Source: Candidatus Methanomethylophilaceae archaeon (GTDB lineage Archaea > Thermoplasmatota > Thermoplasmata > Methanomassiliicoccales > Methanomethylophilaceae). From it: 64,000 nucleotides of DNA. Of the stretch, positions 1 through 9,500 are shown one piece after another. The DNA lies in the NCBI GenBank assembly GCA_017519045.1, contig JAFWTC010000086.1, positions 18,075-82,074 on the forward strand. The letters are read 5' to 3'. The position numbers and the translations under genes were made by a program. Position 1 is the stretch's first letter, and each line of letters starts with the position of its first letter. The notes beneath the pieces were generated by a model that had not been told where the DNA came from, did no database searches, and worked only from the letters and a program-made list of their open reading frames with translations.

Positions 1-1
1 T

Positions 2-775
2 TCTGACGGCCTCGTCGCGATAGGGAACGGGACCTTCCACGAATGCTACGGACTGACGGAGATCGCGATACCCGAGAGCGTGAGGTCCATCGGCGCGAGG
101 GCGTTCTCCGGATGCTCCTCGATGACGAGCGCGACCCTTGGCGAAGGGCTTCGCTCCATAGAGAAATGGGCGTTCGAGCTCTGCCAATCCCTGACGTCGA
201 TATACATACCGTCCACGGTGTCCAGCATAGGCGACGAGGCGTTCACCATGTGCACCTCGCTCAGACGCTATCAGGTCGGTTTAGGAAACAACTGGTACAG
301 GTCCGACAGCAACGGCCTCCTCTATGACAGGAGGCACAACGTCCTGATCAAGACCCCGAGGGCCATCTTCGGGTCCATAGACGTCCTGCCAGGCACCGTG
401 ACGATATACGAAAGGGCATTCGAGGGCTGCTCGAAAATGACTTCCCTGAACCTGCCCAGCAGCATCTCCACGATAGGCCGCAGGGCCTTCAAGGGATGCG
501 TCGGGCTGGAAAGGGTCAGGATACCTAAGAGCGTGAAGTGCATATCCGACAGCGCCTTCTCCGAATGCGCCTCGCTGGAATCCGTCGAGATCCCGGAAGG
601 AGTCACCAAGATAGGGTGCGGGGCGTTCGAGAGGTGCCCGTCCCTCAAAAGCGTCAAGCTTCCCTCCAGCCTGAAGTCCATAGGATACGGGGCGTTCGAT
701 CCGGACGTCGAGATCGTCAGGCGATGCCGTCATCTGATGCGGATGACCATGAGGCCGTCGTCCAAAGTGACCTGA
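2..775 (+). CDS. BspA-type leucine-rich repeat protein (3' part)
   Basis: The frame is open at the window edge, so the 5' end and any signal peptide lie outside. About 230 residues show tandem LRR_5 (BspA/Treponema pallidum type) units of roughly 23 residues, with the recurring pattern 'I..sAF.GC.sL..v.iP.sv..Ig'. Such proteins usually sit on the cell surface of gut microbes and mediate adhesion or host interaction; here export is inferred, not seen. The last ~15 residues (from about 730) overlap the 3' end of the convergent coiled-coil gene and look out of character, so the natural end may be a little earlier. Two further LRR_5 genes lie in the window (13206-14114 and the C-terminal part of 61195-63477). 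Confidence 0.85.
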   Translation, partial: SDGLVAIGNGTFHECYGLTEIAIPESVRSIGARAFSGCSSMTSATLGEGLRSIEKWAFELCQSLTSIYIPSTVSSIGDEAFTMCTSLRRYQVGLGNNWYRSDSNGLLYDRRHNVLIKTPRAIFGSIDVLPGTVTIYERAFEGCSKMTSLNLPSSISTIGRRAFKGCVGLERVRIPKSVKCISDSAFSECASLESVEIPEGVTKIGCGAFERCPSLKSVKLPSSLKSIGYGAFDPDVEIVRRCRHLMRMTMRPSSKVT

Positions 776-1500
776 TAGTCCGCCGGGCCGTCGAATCCTA
801 TCAGATCGGGAAGCGAAGGTATCAACAGGACCCCTCCGGAGCATCTGACGCGCCCCTCCACGTCCGCCCTCAAGGTGATGCGGCGTCCGTCTCTCGAGAG
901 CCTGGCGTCATATCTGGGGCAGTCGAAGAGGTCCGAGCGGAGCTCGGTCTCGGAGATCCTGGACACGACCGGCGCCTCTGCGGCTTGAATGGTCCTGCCT
1001 TTGCCTTCCCCGAGCTCGGCGCGAAGCCTCTCCACCTCCTCCGTGAGAGCCGCGTTGGCCGCAGTCAGGTCGTCCACCCTAGATTTCAGAGACGCGTCGT
1101 CCTTGGGGGGAACCTCGGGAACCCTCTTCAGGACCTCGACTTCCTTGCAGGCCTTCCTGAGCTCCTCGGTCACGGCATCCAGCTTGGCGCGGGTCTTGGC
1201 CAGCTCGCCTCCGAGATCGGTGTTCTTCCTGCGAAGCCTCTCGTTGTCGGAGCGGCACCGCTCCAGCTTCTCCTTGAGGGAGGCCTCCTCCCCGCCGGTA
1301 TTCTCGGAAGCCCTGGCCTCCTGCATCGAAGCGTTGCGGCCGGCTCTGCGGAAGGACCCTTTGCGATTCCCTGAGCCGGAGGAGGAGCCGTCATGCTCTT
1401 TCAGCCTGGCGAGGCTGTCGTTGATCTCCGCGATGGCGGACATGACGGACTCCACAGACTCCGAATCGGAAGGCGCACCAGCCGTTTCCCCGTTTTCCAT
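730..1500 (-). CDS. Coiled-coil protein of unknown function
   Basis: A 256-residue protein. The N-terminal ~80 residues are Ser/Gly-rich and charged. Residues ~80-170 form a predicted coiled coil (LKEKLERCRSDNERLRRKN and following heptads). The last ~80 residues are a compact beta-rich tail ending LDDGLMVIRIR that vaguely recalls a small heat-shock or CS-like sandwich; this is not a firm assignment. The ATG at 1500 is chosen because it is preceded by GGAG at a good distance; an upstream ATG at 1518 is possible. It is divergent from the NYN gene and convergent with the LRR gene. I do not recognise its function. Confidence 0.7.
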   Translation of the reverse strand: MENGETAGAPSDSESVESVMSAIAEINDSLARLKEHDGSSSGSGNRKGSFRRAGRNASMQEARASENTGGEEASLKEKLERCRSDNERLRRKNTDLGGELAKTRAKLDAVTEELRKACKEVEVLKRVPEVPPKDDASLKSRVDDLTAANAALTEEVERLRAELGEGKGRTIQAAEAPVVSRISETELRSDLFDCPRYDARLSRDGRRITLRADVEGRVRCSGGVLLIPSLPDLIGFDGPADYQVTLDDGLMVIRIR

Positions 1501-1596
1501 CAGGACTCCAACGTTCATCGCAGTAATAAGCGCAACGGCGCCGACTCGATGGGACGTGGACAGAACTATCTTTATCGGCGAATGCTATTACCGCTC

Positions 1597-2739
1597 ATGC
1601 TCTTCCTGGAACACCGGTACAGCCGCGTCATGGTGTTCGTGGATTACATGAACATCCGCGAATGCATTCAGCACGGGGGAAAAGACCCTGAGCTCGACCT
1701 CCTGAGGCTTACCAGGATCCTCGTCGGCAACAGAGAGTTGATGGGCGCCTACGTCTTCGACGCGTCGAAGAAGTACTCGACTGAGAACGACACCATGATC
1801 AGGGAGCACGACAGGCTCCGCATGGACGGGTTCAGGGTCATCTCCAGGGAGTCGATGGAGAAGATGTCCGACGGACGGCTGGTGCAGAAGGAAGTGGACG
1901 TCTCCCTCGCCTGCGAGATGCTCGAGCATGCCCTGATGAACCATTTCGACGTCGCGATAGTCGTGTCCGGCGACAGGGACTTCGTGCCCGCGATGCAGAA
2001 GGTCCAGGCCGCCGGGAAAAGGGTCGAGGTGGCGTCCTTCAAGGGATCCGTCAACAAGGAATGCATCAAGACCGCCGACGTGTACCGCCAGCTGGACGAC
2101 ATCCCGTTCCTGATGATGCGCCCCGCCATAGACGAGGGAGGGGACTACATTGAGCGACGACTCGGAAAGGTTCGTGGAGTTCGACGAGTACGGGTACGAG
2201 AAGCTGAGGAAGGACGCCGAGCGCTACAAGGTGCTGGAGTTCGAGACCAACAGGGTCCTGGGCGGAAGCAACCTGGTCGCATACACCGACGAGAACAGCA
2301 TGATCTTCCTCAAAAGCGGATACGAGGACGTCGTCAGGCCGGGGGAGATCTGGCTCTGCTCAGTCAGCAAGAACGACAACGGGATAAGGTACGCCAAGCC
2401 TCTGGAGCAGGTCACCCTAGCCATGCTGATGCAGATGAGCGACGACCTCCGCAGGTCCATAGAGGACTCCCTGTGGGAGAGGAACAGGTCGGCATACGAC
2501 GAGGCGTTCAGGGAGCGGTTCATCGGAGAGGAGTACGAGAGGATAAGGGACGAGGTCCAGAGCGAGAGCCGCCAGACCGTCGAGGACCTGGAAAGCAGGA
2601 TACGCGACCTCGAGACCCAGCTGGAGCAGAAGAGGTTCGCCCTCGAGTCCATGCGCTACGGGGAGCGGGACGAGATAATTCTGTCCTCGGATCCGGTGAG
2701 ACAGGTCGAGCGCCCCTCGTACAGGATGATGTACCCTGA
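1597..2739 (+). CDS. NYN-domain (LabA/DUF88-type) putative RNase, with abnormal 3' end
   Basis: The N-terminal ~185 residues form a NYN/PIN-like nuclease domain: VFVDYMNIRE carries the first metal-binding Asp and Asn, VDVSLACEML is the second acidic motif and VSGDRDFVPAM is the SGDxDF motif typical of LabA/DUF88 proteins. The family acts on RNA, often in toxin, silencing or membrane-RNA contexts. A TATA-like CTATCTTTAT at 1566-1575 fits a near-leaderless start at 1597. The frame has no stop near the expected domain end (about 2140) and stays open to 2739, but that tail is Arg/Gly-rich nonsense-like sequence overlapping the next gene in another frame. A frameshift near 2145 is the likeliest explanation, since a TGA lies at 2151-2153 one frame away. 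Confidence 0.75.
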   Translation: MLFLEHRYSRVMVFVDYMNIRECIQHGGKDPELDLLRLTRILVGNRELMGAYVFDASKKYSTENDTMIREHDRLRMDGFRVISRESMEKMSDGRLVQKEVDVSLACEMLEHALMNHFDVAIVVSGDRDFVPAMQKVQAAGKRVEVASFKGSVNKECIKTADVYRQLDDIPFLMMRPAIDEGGDYIERRLGKVRGVRRVRVREAEEGRRALQGAGVRDQQGPGRKQPGRIHRREQHDLPQKRIRGRRQAGGDLALLSQQERQRDKVRQASGAGHPSHADADERRPPQVHRGLPVGEEQVGIRRGVQGAVHRRGVREDKGRGPEREPPDRRGPGKQDTRPRDPAGAEEVRPRVHALRGAGRDNSVLGSGETGRAPLVQDDVP

Positions 2740-3040
2740 CGACGAGCCCTATCAGGACGCCCGCGGCCGTCTCGTCCCTCCCGGCGCATTCAAGGTCCGC
2801 CGCTTCGGACCCAGGTCATTCCAGAGCGAGTTCTTCGTAGGGAGGCGCTGCTTCGTGCATATCAGCCCCAGCAGGAAGTACGTCCTGGTCCGTTTCCATG
2901 ATGACGGGAACATCTACTGCTTCAACCATACGATCTCGATTGGCGGCCTGGAAAGAATCTACGAGTACGTGGAGGGCGCCGAATACAATGCGGAATACAG
3001 CAAGAAATACGAAGGGATCCTCATCAACCTTCAGTCCTGA
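2150..3040 (+). CDS. Coiled-coil protein downstream of the NYN nuclease
   Basis: A 296-residue protein starting at TTG, preceded by GGAGGGG with ~6 nt spacing. The N-terminal ~90 residues look like a small beta-barrel (WLCSVSKNDNG, YAKPLEQVTL). Residues ~115-165 form a coiled coil (ESRQTVEDLESRIRDLETQL). The C-terminal ~90 residues are a globular domain with FFVGRRCFVHISPSRKYVLV. It directly overlaps or abuts the NYN gene and is probably co-translated with it, so it could be its partner or, if the NYN frame is shifted, part of the same polypeptide. No family recognised. Confidence 0.7.
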   Translation: MSDDSERFVEFDEYGYEKLRKDAERYKVLEFETNRVLGGSNLVAYTDENSMIFLKSGYEDVVRPGEIWLCSVSKNDNGIRYAKPLEQVTLAMLMQMSDDLRRSIEDSLWERNRSAYDEAFRERFIGEEYERIRDEVQSESRQTVEDLESRIRDLETQLEQKRFALESMRYGERDEIILSSDPVRQVERPSYRMMYPDDEPYQDARGRLVPPGAFKVRRFGPRSFQSEFFVGRRCFVHISPSRKYVLVRFHDDGNIYCFNHTISIGGLERIYEYVEGAEYNAEYSKKYEGILINLQS

Positions 3041-3145
3041 ACGTCTCCGCCCCCGTTGTCTCTAATCGATGTCCCTGATTGCCCTGATCCATCGCCGACC
3101 ATCCATGGGAAAGGAAAAATAAACTGATAAGCGGTTCATCCGCTC

Positions 3146-3868
3146 ATGTCCAACCTGAGGATAGACGCGGACAAGTGCATCGGATGCGGCAAGTGCGTTA
3201 AGATGTGCCTGGCAGACAACCTGGAGGTCATCGACAAGAAGGTCCATGAGAAGGGGACCGGCTGCATAAAGTGCGGCCACTGCGTCTCATCCTGCCCCAA
3301 GGGAGCCATCGAGCTGATCGGCGAAGAGGGCGAGAAGCCGAGGAAGGGCTGGATGGACGGCAGCCTGATCTCCGACGAGGACCTCGGAAAGCTCTACGAG
3401 TCCATGGGCGGAGGAAAGACCGGAAAGGAGGGGGAGCACGTCTGGATGACCACCCTCCAAGGCGAGGAGCTGGACAAGTACATGGACGACGCCATAGGGA
3501 TCCTCAAGGAGCATGCGTCCGACCTGCCCGTCGTCGGGGAGTTCGAGAAATGGCGGGAGCGCAACGACGTGCTGGAGCCCAACCCGATCCTCTGGGACGG
3601 CAAGCAGGTGATGTTCATCTTCTCGGACAGCGCCGAACGCGCCTTCAACGCATCCAACAAGATGATAGCCAAGGGCTTCGGGATGGGGATAAGGGGCTTC
3701 CACTCCAACGCCCTGATGCTGGCCTACAAGGAAGACCCGGAGAAGCTGGAGGCGTACTTCCCCGGAGCCGAAGGCAAGATGCACATGGCCTTCGTGATAG
3801 GGCACGGAAGGCGCCTGATAGAGCCACTCTTCAAGCCTATCGAGAAGGTCAAGGGCTTATTCCGCTGA
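3146..3868 (+). CDS. 2[4Fe-4S] ferredoxin fused to a nitroreductase-like domain
   Basis: A 240-residue protein. The N-terminus carries two classical 4Fe-4S motifs: CIGCGKCVKMC (residues ~11-21) and CIKCGHCVSSCP (~44-55). The rest resembles the C-terminal half of ferredoxin-nitroreductase proteins (PNPILWDGKQVMFIFSD, KGFGMGIRGFHSNALMLA), a family of flavin-dependent oxidoreductases common in methanogens and clostridia. The usual FMN-binding Arg/Ser stretch right after the ferredoxin is not evident, so the flavin site may be degenerate. Electron transfer in the cytoplasm is the expected role; the substrate is unknown. Start ATG at 3146 follows an A/T-rich promoter (AAAATAAACTG, ~3116). Confidence 0.8.
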   Translation: MSNLRIDADKCIGCGKCVKMCLADNLEVIDKKVHEKGTGCIKCGHCVSSCPKGAIELIGEEGEKPRKGWMDGSLISDEDLGKLYESMGGGKTGKEGEHVWMTTLQGEELDKYMDDAIGILKEHASDLPVVGEFEKWRERNDVLEPNPILWDGKQVMFIFSDSAERAFNASNKMIAKGFGMGIRGFHSNALMLAYKEDPEKLEAYFPGAEGKMHMAFVIGHGRRLIEPLFKPIEKVKGLFR

Positions 3869-4579
3869 ACGCCTGACCTCGACCCTGGGCCTGGTCCTCA
3901 TCAGGACCGACCTGAGGTCTGCGACCTTGGCCACCAGCACGGTGTCGCAGTCTATCCTGACGGAGTCCTCGAACGGCTCGCAGCCTTCGTATTCCACGCG
4001 GAGCACGTGAGTCCCTGCAGGGACCTCCACCTTGACCGTGTCGCCCGTATACGCCTCCTTATACTGTCCGCAGACGGATACGGAGGCCGGTATATGCCCG
4101 GACCTGGGCGGATCCGACAGCTCGACCCTGAGGTTCACCGAGACTGACGGATCCGGAGTCCCGACATCGTCAACAGGATCCAGGCAAACCCTCGGGAGGA
4201 TCTTCAGCGACGGCCTGGACTCGCCCTTGACGGAGACCTTGTACGTCATGTCCCTGAACACGTCCAGATCGTCCTCGAAGGGCTTGTAGGAGTCCCCGAA
4301 GGAGACGGAGGCGTGATGACGGCCTTTGGGAAGCCAGAACTTGTACGTCTTCCCGGACAGCCCCTCCTGGTACTCCTCGCCGATCATGATTCTGACTCTT
4401 GCCAGAGGGGCGTCGGTAGAATCCAAGACGAGGGAGACGTGGTCGGAGGTTGGCGCACGGCCGGAGCCTCCCGCGCGGGCGGGCCTTCCGTCGGACCCGG
4501 ACAGCGCATACCCGCACATGGTGCAATACGTGACACCGCCGATGCCGTTGACCTCGACGCCGCAATTGGGACATTTCAT
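3857..4579 (-). CDS. Zinc-ribbon protein with PEGA-like beta domains
   Basis: A 240-residue protein. The N-terminus is a zinc ribbon (CPNCGVEVN...CTMCGYAL, residues 3-25). Two beta-rich segments follow (~45-120 and ~145-220), each with the PEGA-like theme 'G..y...lP.G.H...v.f....pfed.l.v'. No transmembrane segment is obvious. Archaeal proteins of this layout are common and mostly uncharacterised; structural or regulatory roles are inferred. Its stop overlaps the 3' end of the convergent ferredoxin gene by 12 nt. Confidence 0.7.
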   Translation of the reverse strand: MKCPNCGVEVNGIGGVTYCTMCGYALSGSDGRPARAGGSGRAPTSDHVSLVLDSTDAPLARVRIMIGEEYQEGLSGKTYKFWLPKGRHHASVSFGDSYKPFEDDLDVFRDMTYKVSVKGESRPSLKILPRVCLDPVDDVGTPDPSVSVNLRVELSDPPRSGHIPASVSVCGQYKEAYTGDTVKVEVPAGTHVLRVEYEGCEPFEDSVRIDCDTVLVAKVADLRSVLMRTRPRVEVRRSAE

Positions 4580-4721
4580 GGTTGTGAAACGATAGCCGGG
4601 TTTTTATATCCATGCGAAGGACGGAGAATCTGGGTAAACACAGACGTCACCATCTTCCTGCGGATGGGATCGCGTCCGGATGTCGGAAACCGCTAAATCG
4701 GTATATCGGAATCGCCCGCCC

Positions 4722-5675
4722 ATGTGGGACCAGGAGGTCGCTCTAAGAGTCCGCGAACGGAAGATGGCCGAGATCGGCAACGTTGTCAAGTACACGAACG
4801 CCGACCGCAAGGCCAAGCTGCTCGGAGAGCTCGGGCGCGACATATGCATCTGCAACTGCGAGATATCGGGATGCGGGGTCTGCGTGATCCCGTCGGCGCC
4901 CGTCGACGACCCCGGATACAGGTCCGCGCTGTCCGGCCAGGACCTGGAGGACGAGGAGGCGCTGGACTCCGTCAGGATATCTCCCCCGCGTCTGGAGGCC
5001 CTCCTTAAGGAGGCCTTCGCAAAAGCCTCCGAGACCGCTGCGGAGGACAGGACGGCCCCTTACAAGGAGGCCTTGAAGACCGTCAAGGCCGAGCTGGCGG
5101 CCGCCAGGGACTCGGTCGAAGACCTGTCGGCGAGACTCGATTACTCGATGTCCCGGGCAGAGGCGTCCGAAGAGGAGTGCAAGGAGCTGAAGGAAGCCGT
5201 GTCCCGCCTGGAATCGGAGATACGCGTCCTCAAGGCCGGATCAGATCAGGCAAGAAGCACGAAGACGGCATCCGAAAACGTGGAAAGCCTACGTTCCGAG
5301 ATCGACGCCATCAGGAGGATGAAATCATCGATGATCGACAGGTTCATCGACGAGGCGCTTTCGAATGCCTCTGACGCCGACCTGTGCGACGAGATCGTGA
5401 TGATGCTGAAGCGCGACATCCGCATATTGGACGTCTTATCTGCTCCGGACGGAAGCCCAAGCGTGAAAGAAGGGATGACGGCTATTCCCAAGGATGAGAC
5501 GTCGCGGGATCTGCGCGAGGCCTATGAATCTCGCCTGGACGGCAAGGAGCTCGCCATGGAGAGGCGCTTCCGCCGCTTGATGTCATCCAGATCGGCGCTT
5601 CGAAGCCTGCTTGACTATGTACGAGGACCTGGACTCCTTCACCTCGTACCCGAAGGACTCCAGCCTCTCGGGTAG
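4722..5675 (+). CDS. Coiled-coil protein with N-terminal Cys-rich segment, ends in TAG
   Basis: A 317-residue protein. A Cys-rich stretch (DICICNCEISGCGVCV) lies near residues 43-58 and could bind metal. Residues ~100-215 are a long coiled coil, and a helical segment follows. The start at 4722 is chosen because GTATATC at 4701-4707 sits ~20 nt upstream, fitting a leaderless transcript; an ATG at 4680 is the alternative. The last ~30 residues overlap the convergent Sel1-like gene in antisense. The stop at 5673-5675 is TAG, rare in this window and potentially read as pyrrolysine here, although the frame beyond it is simply antisense to the neighbour. Function unknown. Confidence 0.6.
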   Translation: MWDQEVALRVRERKMAEIGNVVKYTNADRKAKLLGELGRDICICNCEISGCGVCVIPSAPVDDPGYRSALSGQDLEDEEALDSVRISPPRLEALLKEAFAKASETAAEDRTAPYKEALKTVKAELAAARDSVEDLSARLDYSMSRAEASEEECKELKEAVSRLESEIRVLKAGSDQARSTKTASENVESLRSEIDAIRRMKSSMIDRFIDEALSNASDADLCDEIVMMLKRDIRILDVLSAPDGSPSVKEGMTAIPKDETSRDLREAYESRLDGKELAMERRFRRLMSSRSALRSLLDYVRGPGLLHLVPEGLQPLG

Positions 5676-6464
5676 GTCGGGACAGTCCTTGATCTTCACC
5701 GAACAGCTTCCGTTGGCCCTCTGGGTCGCGGGGATGCCCATGTTCAGCAAGGTCTCCAGCATGGAGCGCTTCCTGGTCGGTCCGCGTCCGCTCTCCTCCA
5801 CCGTCCCCGGATATTCCGGAGAGGATTCGAAATATGAGTCGACGGTGAGGCTGTCCACCGGCTCCGAGTCGTCCAGGTCCAGCTCGTATCCCGAGGTGTC
5901 CGTGTCGGAGTACTCCTTGAGCAGCATCACGACGTCGTAATAGCAGTTCCAGCCGCTCTTCAGCCACCCGTTAGTCAGCATCCTGGACAGCATGCCGATG
6001 GCCTCGTCGGAACGCTCCCCCTCGACCTCCCAGTAGTACTTGAACAACAGGGCGGCGGGCTCGTAGCAGTCGCCTCCGAGCATGTAGTAGAAGCGTGCGA
6101 GGTCGTATAGGGCTGAAACCTCGCCCTCGGATATCGAGCGACGGTACCAGTACACTGCATAGTCCCTGAGAGTCCTTGCGGCCTCGCCCTCCGCGTCCAA
6201 CGCCTTGGAGGCGTACCATCCGGCCAGATTCGACATCGCCCTGGCGGCGGGATTCTCGGATTCCTGGACACCTTCGATCGCCGCCTTTGCCTTGTCGCTG
6301 CCGCCGGACGAGGCCCTCTCCAGAAGCGACAGGGCCAAGTCCGCGTCGAAGGCCGCGCCGAGAACCCCTCCGAGAAGCCTCGTCCCGAGCTCGCAAAGGA
6401 CGGCGGCGTCCCCTTTCTCGGACATTCTCTTGAGCTTCTGGGTAGGCGTTCTCTCAACATCCAT
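5583..6464 (-). CDS. Sel1-like/TPR-like repeat protein
   Basis: A 293-residue protein with helical repeats of the Sel1 type in residues ~15-160 (for example ALSLLERASSGGSDKAKAAI, AVYWYRRSISEGEVSALYDL, LARFYYMLGG). A C-terminal ~70-residue domain follows (MLETLLNMGIPATQ...CSVKIKDCPDLPERLESFGY). Sel1 proteins are protein-interaction scaffolds; no enzymatic motif is visible. It is convergent with the coiled-coil gene and divergent from the large helicase at 6562. Confidence 0.65.
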   Translation of the reverse strand: MDVERTPTQKLKRMSEKGDAAVLCELGTRLLGGVLGAAFDADLALSLLERASSGGSDKAKAAIEGVQESENPAARAMSNLAGWYASKALDAEGEAARTLRDYAVYWYRRSISEGEVSALYDLARFYYMLGGDCYEPAALLFKYYWEVEGERSDEAIGMLSRMLTNGWLKSGWNCYYDVVMLLKEYSDTDTSGYELDLDDSEPVDSLTVDSYFESSPEYPGTVEESGRGPTRKRSMLETLLNMGIPATQRANGSCSVKIKDCPDLPERLESFGYEVKESRSSYIVKQASKRRSG

Positions 6465-6561
6465 CTGAACCGTCCAAGCGATGCGTGCGCCTGTTTATTA
6501 CCTTTCCCGGCCAGGGCCCTTTTTCCACCTTTTAAATACAGGCAATAAGTGCAGGTCTCAG

Positions 6562-9500
6562 ATGACCCCCGCACCATTCGCCACCAAACGCTCCGTGCAG
6601 ACGGACAGGACGAGGAACGCCCGCACGGTCAGTGAAGAGGCGAAAGAACCCGCCAGCACGCTGGTGCTCAACTTCTCGAAGTACTGCTACAAGTGGAGCA
6701 CCGTCCAGGGCAAGCGCATCGTGCCGCTGAAGGAGCAGTATGCGGCCATGTCGGGGGAGATCTACAAGCATGGGAGCGTCGTCAGGTTCATCGCCGCCCA
6801 CCTGTACGGAACGGAGGAGGAGCGCACTATCCACCTGCTCCATCCGTCGTTCGACAAGTCCGCCAAGCTGGATTCCGGATCGCTCGAACTGGAGAACGTC
6901 GTGGTGAGGGTGGATTCCAAATCTGATTCGAAGCTGGACCTGGTGGTGCAGGGGAACTTCGAGATGGATGACAAGACCCACGGATGGGACCTGATGGTCA
7001 CCAAGGTGCTCCTGATGTCGCATACCGGCAGATACGTGGGCGAGATCGATGCCAGATGCAGGATATGCGCCATAGTCAAAGACGAATCGGAGTTCTATCT
7101 CAACGCAGAAGGCAAGGAGGTCAGCAGAAGGAGCCTTGGAACGGACCGCCCCTTCGTCACCCCGGAGCTGATAACGAAGCTCGTCGCGACCTATCCGGTG
7201 CTCAGGCCGAGGGAGACCGCCGCCGTCCTGAAGGACTGGTCGGACTTCCTGGACATGAGGGACCTGATAGCCGGGCTCAACGGCGAGAACGGGTTCAAGG
7301 TCCGCCGTCCCGAGTTCATCCAGGCCTGCTACGGGCCCGTCTCCTCGATTCCGGCTGACAAGACGCTCGTGGACGACGGCATCACCGCCTGGACAGATGA
7401 TATACAGCCAGGACTGCCGCAGTGCACCCTGGTGCGCGTGGTGCACGATATGGATCCAGTGCCCACAGGAGGGGAGCTGAGGGCCTACGTGGACGCGTTC
7501 AACGCCGCCACCAAGGGGATCGTGAAGGTCGTGAACCCCTCGATAGAAGGCGAGGAGTACGACGCAGACCCCGACGACCGCAAGAGGGACCACGACATGT
7601 CCCTCATCGGCGAACGCATCGCCGAGGTCCGCACGGGAAGGACGCTCACATCCGAAGACACGAGGGAGCTGGATTCCCTTCACAAGACGGAAACGGACTC
7701 GATAAGGAAGGAGTATACGGACAGGGCCGAGAAGGTGGCCGCCGCGGCTTTGGAAGCCTACAAGTCGTCCGAAGAGCTCGCCGAGGAGCTGGACAGGCGC
7801 GTCAGGACGTCCGAGGAATCCATCCGCATGGCGGCCGAGAAGCTGCGCCGCGGAAAGGCCGAGGAGACCTACCTGGACCTCATGGAAAAGGGGGGCTCGC
7901 CGGACTGGGAATCGGTCTACGCCGGAGTATCCCTGGACGACTGCCTCACCGAGGTCACGGCCGGATTCAGAAAGAACGAGGCCGACGGGATCCTCGACGG
8001 GAAGTTCAAGGACCTATCCAAGGAGGCGACGTCGAGGCTGAGGCCGGAGATGGAGCTGGAACTCAGGAACGCCGATTCCCGCCACAAGGCCCGCCTCTCG
8101 GAGCTTGCCAGAAAGCTCTCCAAAAGCAGCCTCACCGTGTTCTTCAAAATCCCCGCGGACGAGGGGAAGTCGGTCACCCAGGACGTGAAGGACCGCACGG
8201 CGTACTTCGCCGACCGCAGCGGGCTGGTTCTCGTGGAGGACGACGCCGCCGAGAGGAGCTCCGTGGACCGCCAGAGGCTGGCGATCAACGACCTGATTTA
8301 CGGGACCATGCGCAACCCGTACCTCATATCCTTCCTCTACTCGCCGGAGATCACCCCCCTGTTCGAGCCGGCCAAGGTGAGCCACACGTTCGGAAAGCGC
8401 TTCAACGAGCTCCAGATGAGGGCGATCAACGGCGCCGTGTCCGCCAACGGGCTCTACCTAATCCAAGGTCCGCCCGGAACCGGGAAGACCCAGGTGATAG
8501 CCGAGATCACCGCGCAGGAGGTCATACGCGGGCACAAGGTGCTGATAGCGAGCCAGGGAAACAAGGCGGTCGACAACGCCTTTGAGAGGCTCAGGCCGTA
8601 CAGCTTCATCCGCCCGGTTCGCATAATGGCGGAGAACAGGGAAAGCGCCTACGAGCTCAGGAACATAGTGTCCACAGTCTACGACGGGATACGCACCGCC
8701 CTGGAGGAGCGCATGGACCTGTTCGGGGACGCCGAATCCCGCGCTGCCATCTCCGAGAAGATCTCGGAGTTCAAGAGGTTCTACACCGACGTCTACCTGT
8801 CCAGGAAATCCGAGGCGGAATCCCTGATCCGCAAGGTGAGGGCCGTCAGGAGGGAGCTGAACGAGCGCCTGGACAAGGTCAACTGCGAGAACGCCGCCCT
8901 GGATTCGGCCAGGAAGAGATACTACGAGGCGTGCGACAAGCTCAAGCGACTGGACGATTTCGAGAAGGAGGACTACTCCGAGTTCGCATCCGAGATAAGG
9001 GCGATGTTCCCGAACGCCGAGAGGGACTCCGAGATATTCGGGCCGGACGGCCTCTGCAGGACGGTCATGTCCGTGTCAGAGGACGAAATGTACGACCTCA
9101 TAGAACGCTACGAGGGGATGCGCGACCGCGGGGAGCTGCCGGACGACAGGTTCTCGCCCCTGTTCAAGAACGGCGGGAGAAGGCTTCCGGAGATCAAGTT
9201 CTCGCTGGACGGAATCCGCGGAGCCGTGCGCGGAATGACGGAATCCGACAGGGACGAGGCCGAGAAGGCGTCGAGGTACGACCCCAAGCGGTCCGACGAG
9301 ATAAGGAAGGTCTTCGGCTCCAAGATGCAGTCGTACATGGAGAACGAGGCCTACGTCTCCTATCTGGAGGCGGAGTCGAAGGCCCAGTCGATGGTCTCGG
9401 AGCTGTTCTCGAAGCTCAGGGTCACCGACCGCTACGACACCATCGAGGAGGCCAGGCAGATAGTCGCCAAGGAGGAGAAGGTCCTGGAGGCCTTCGGAGG

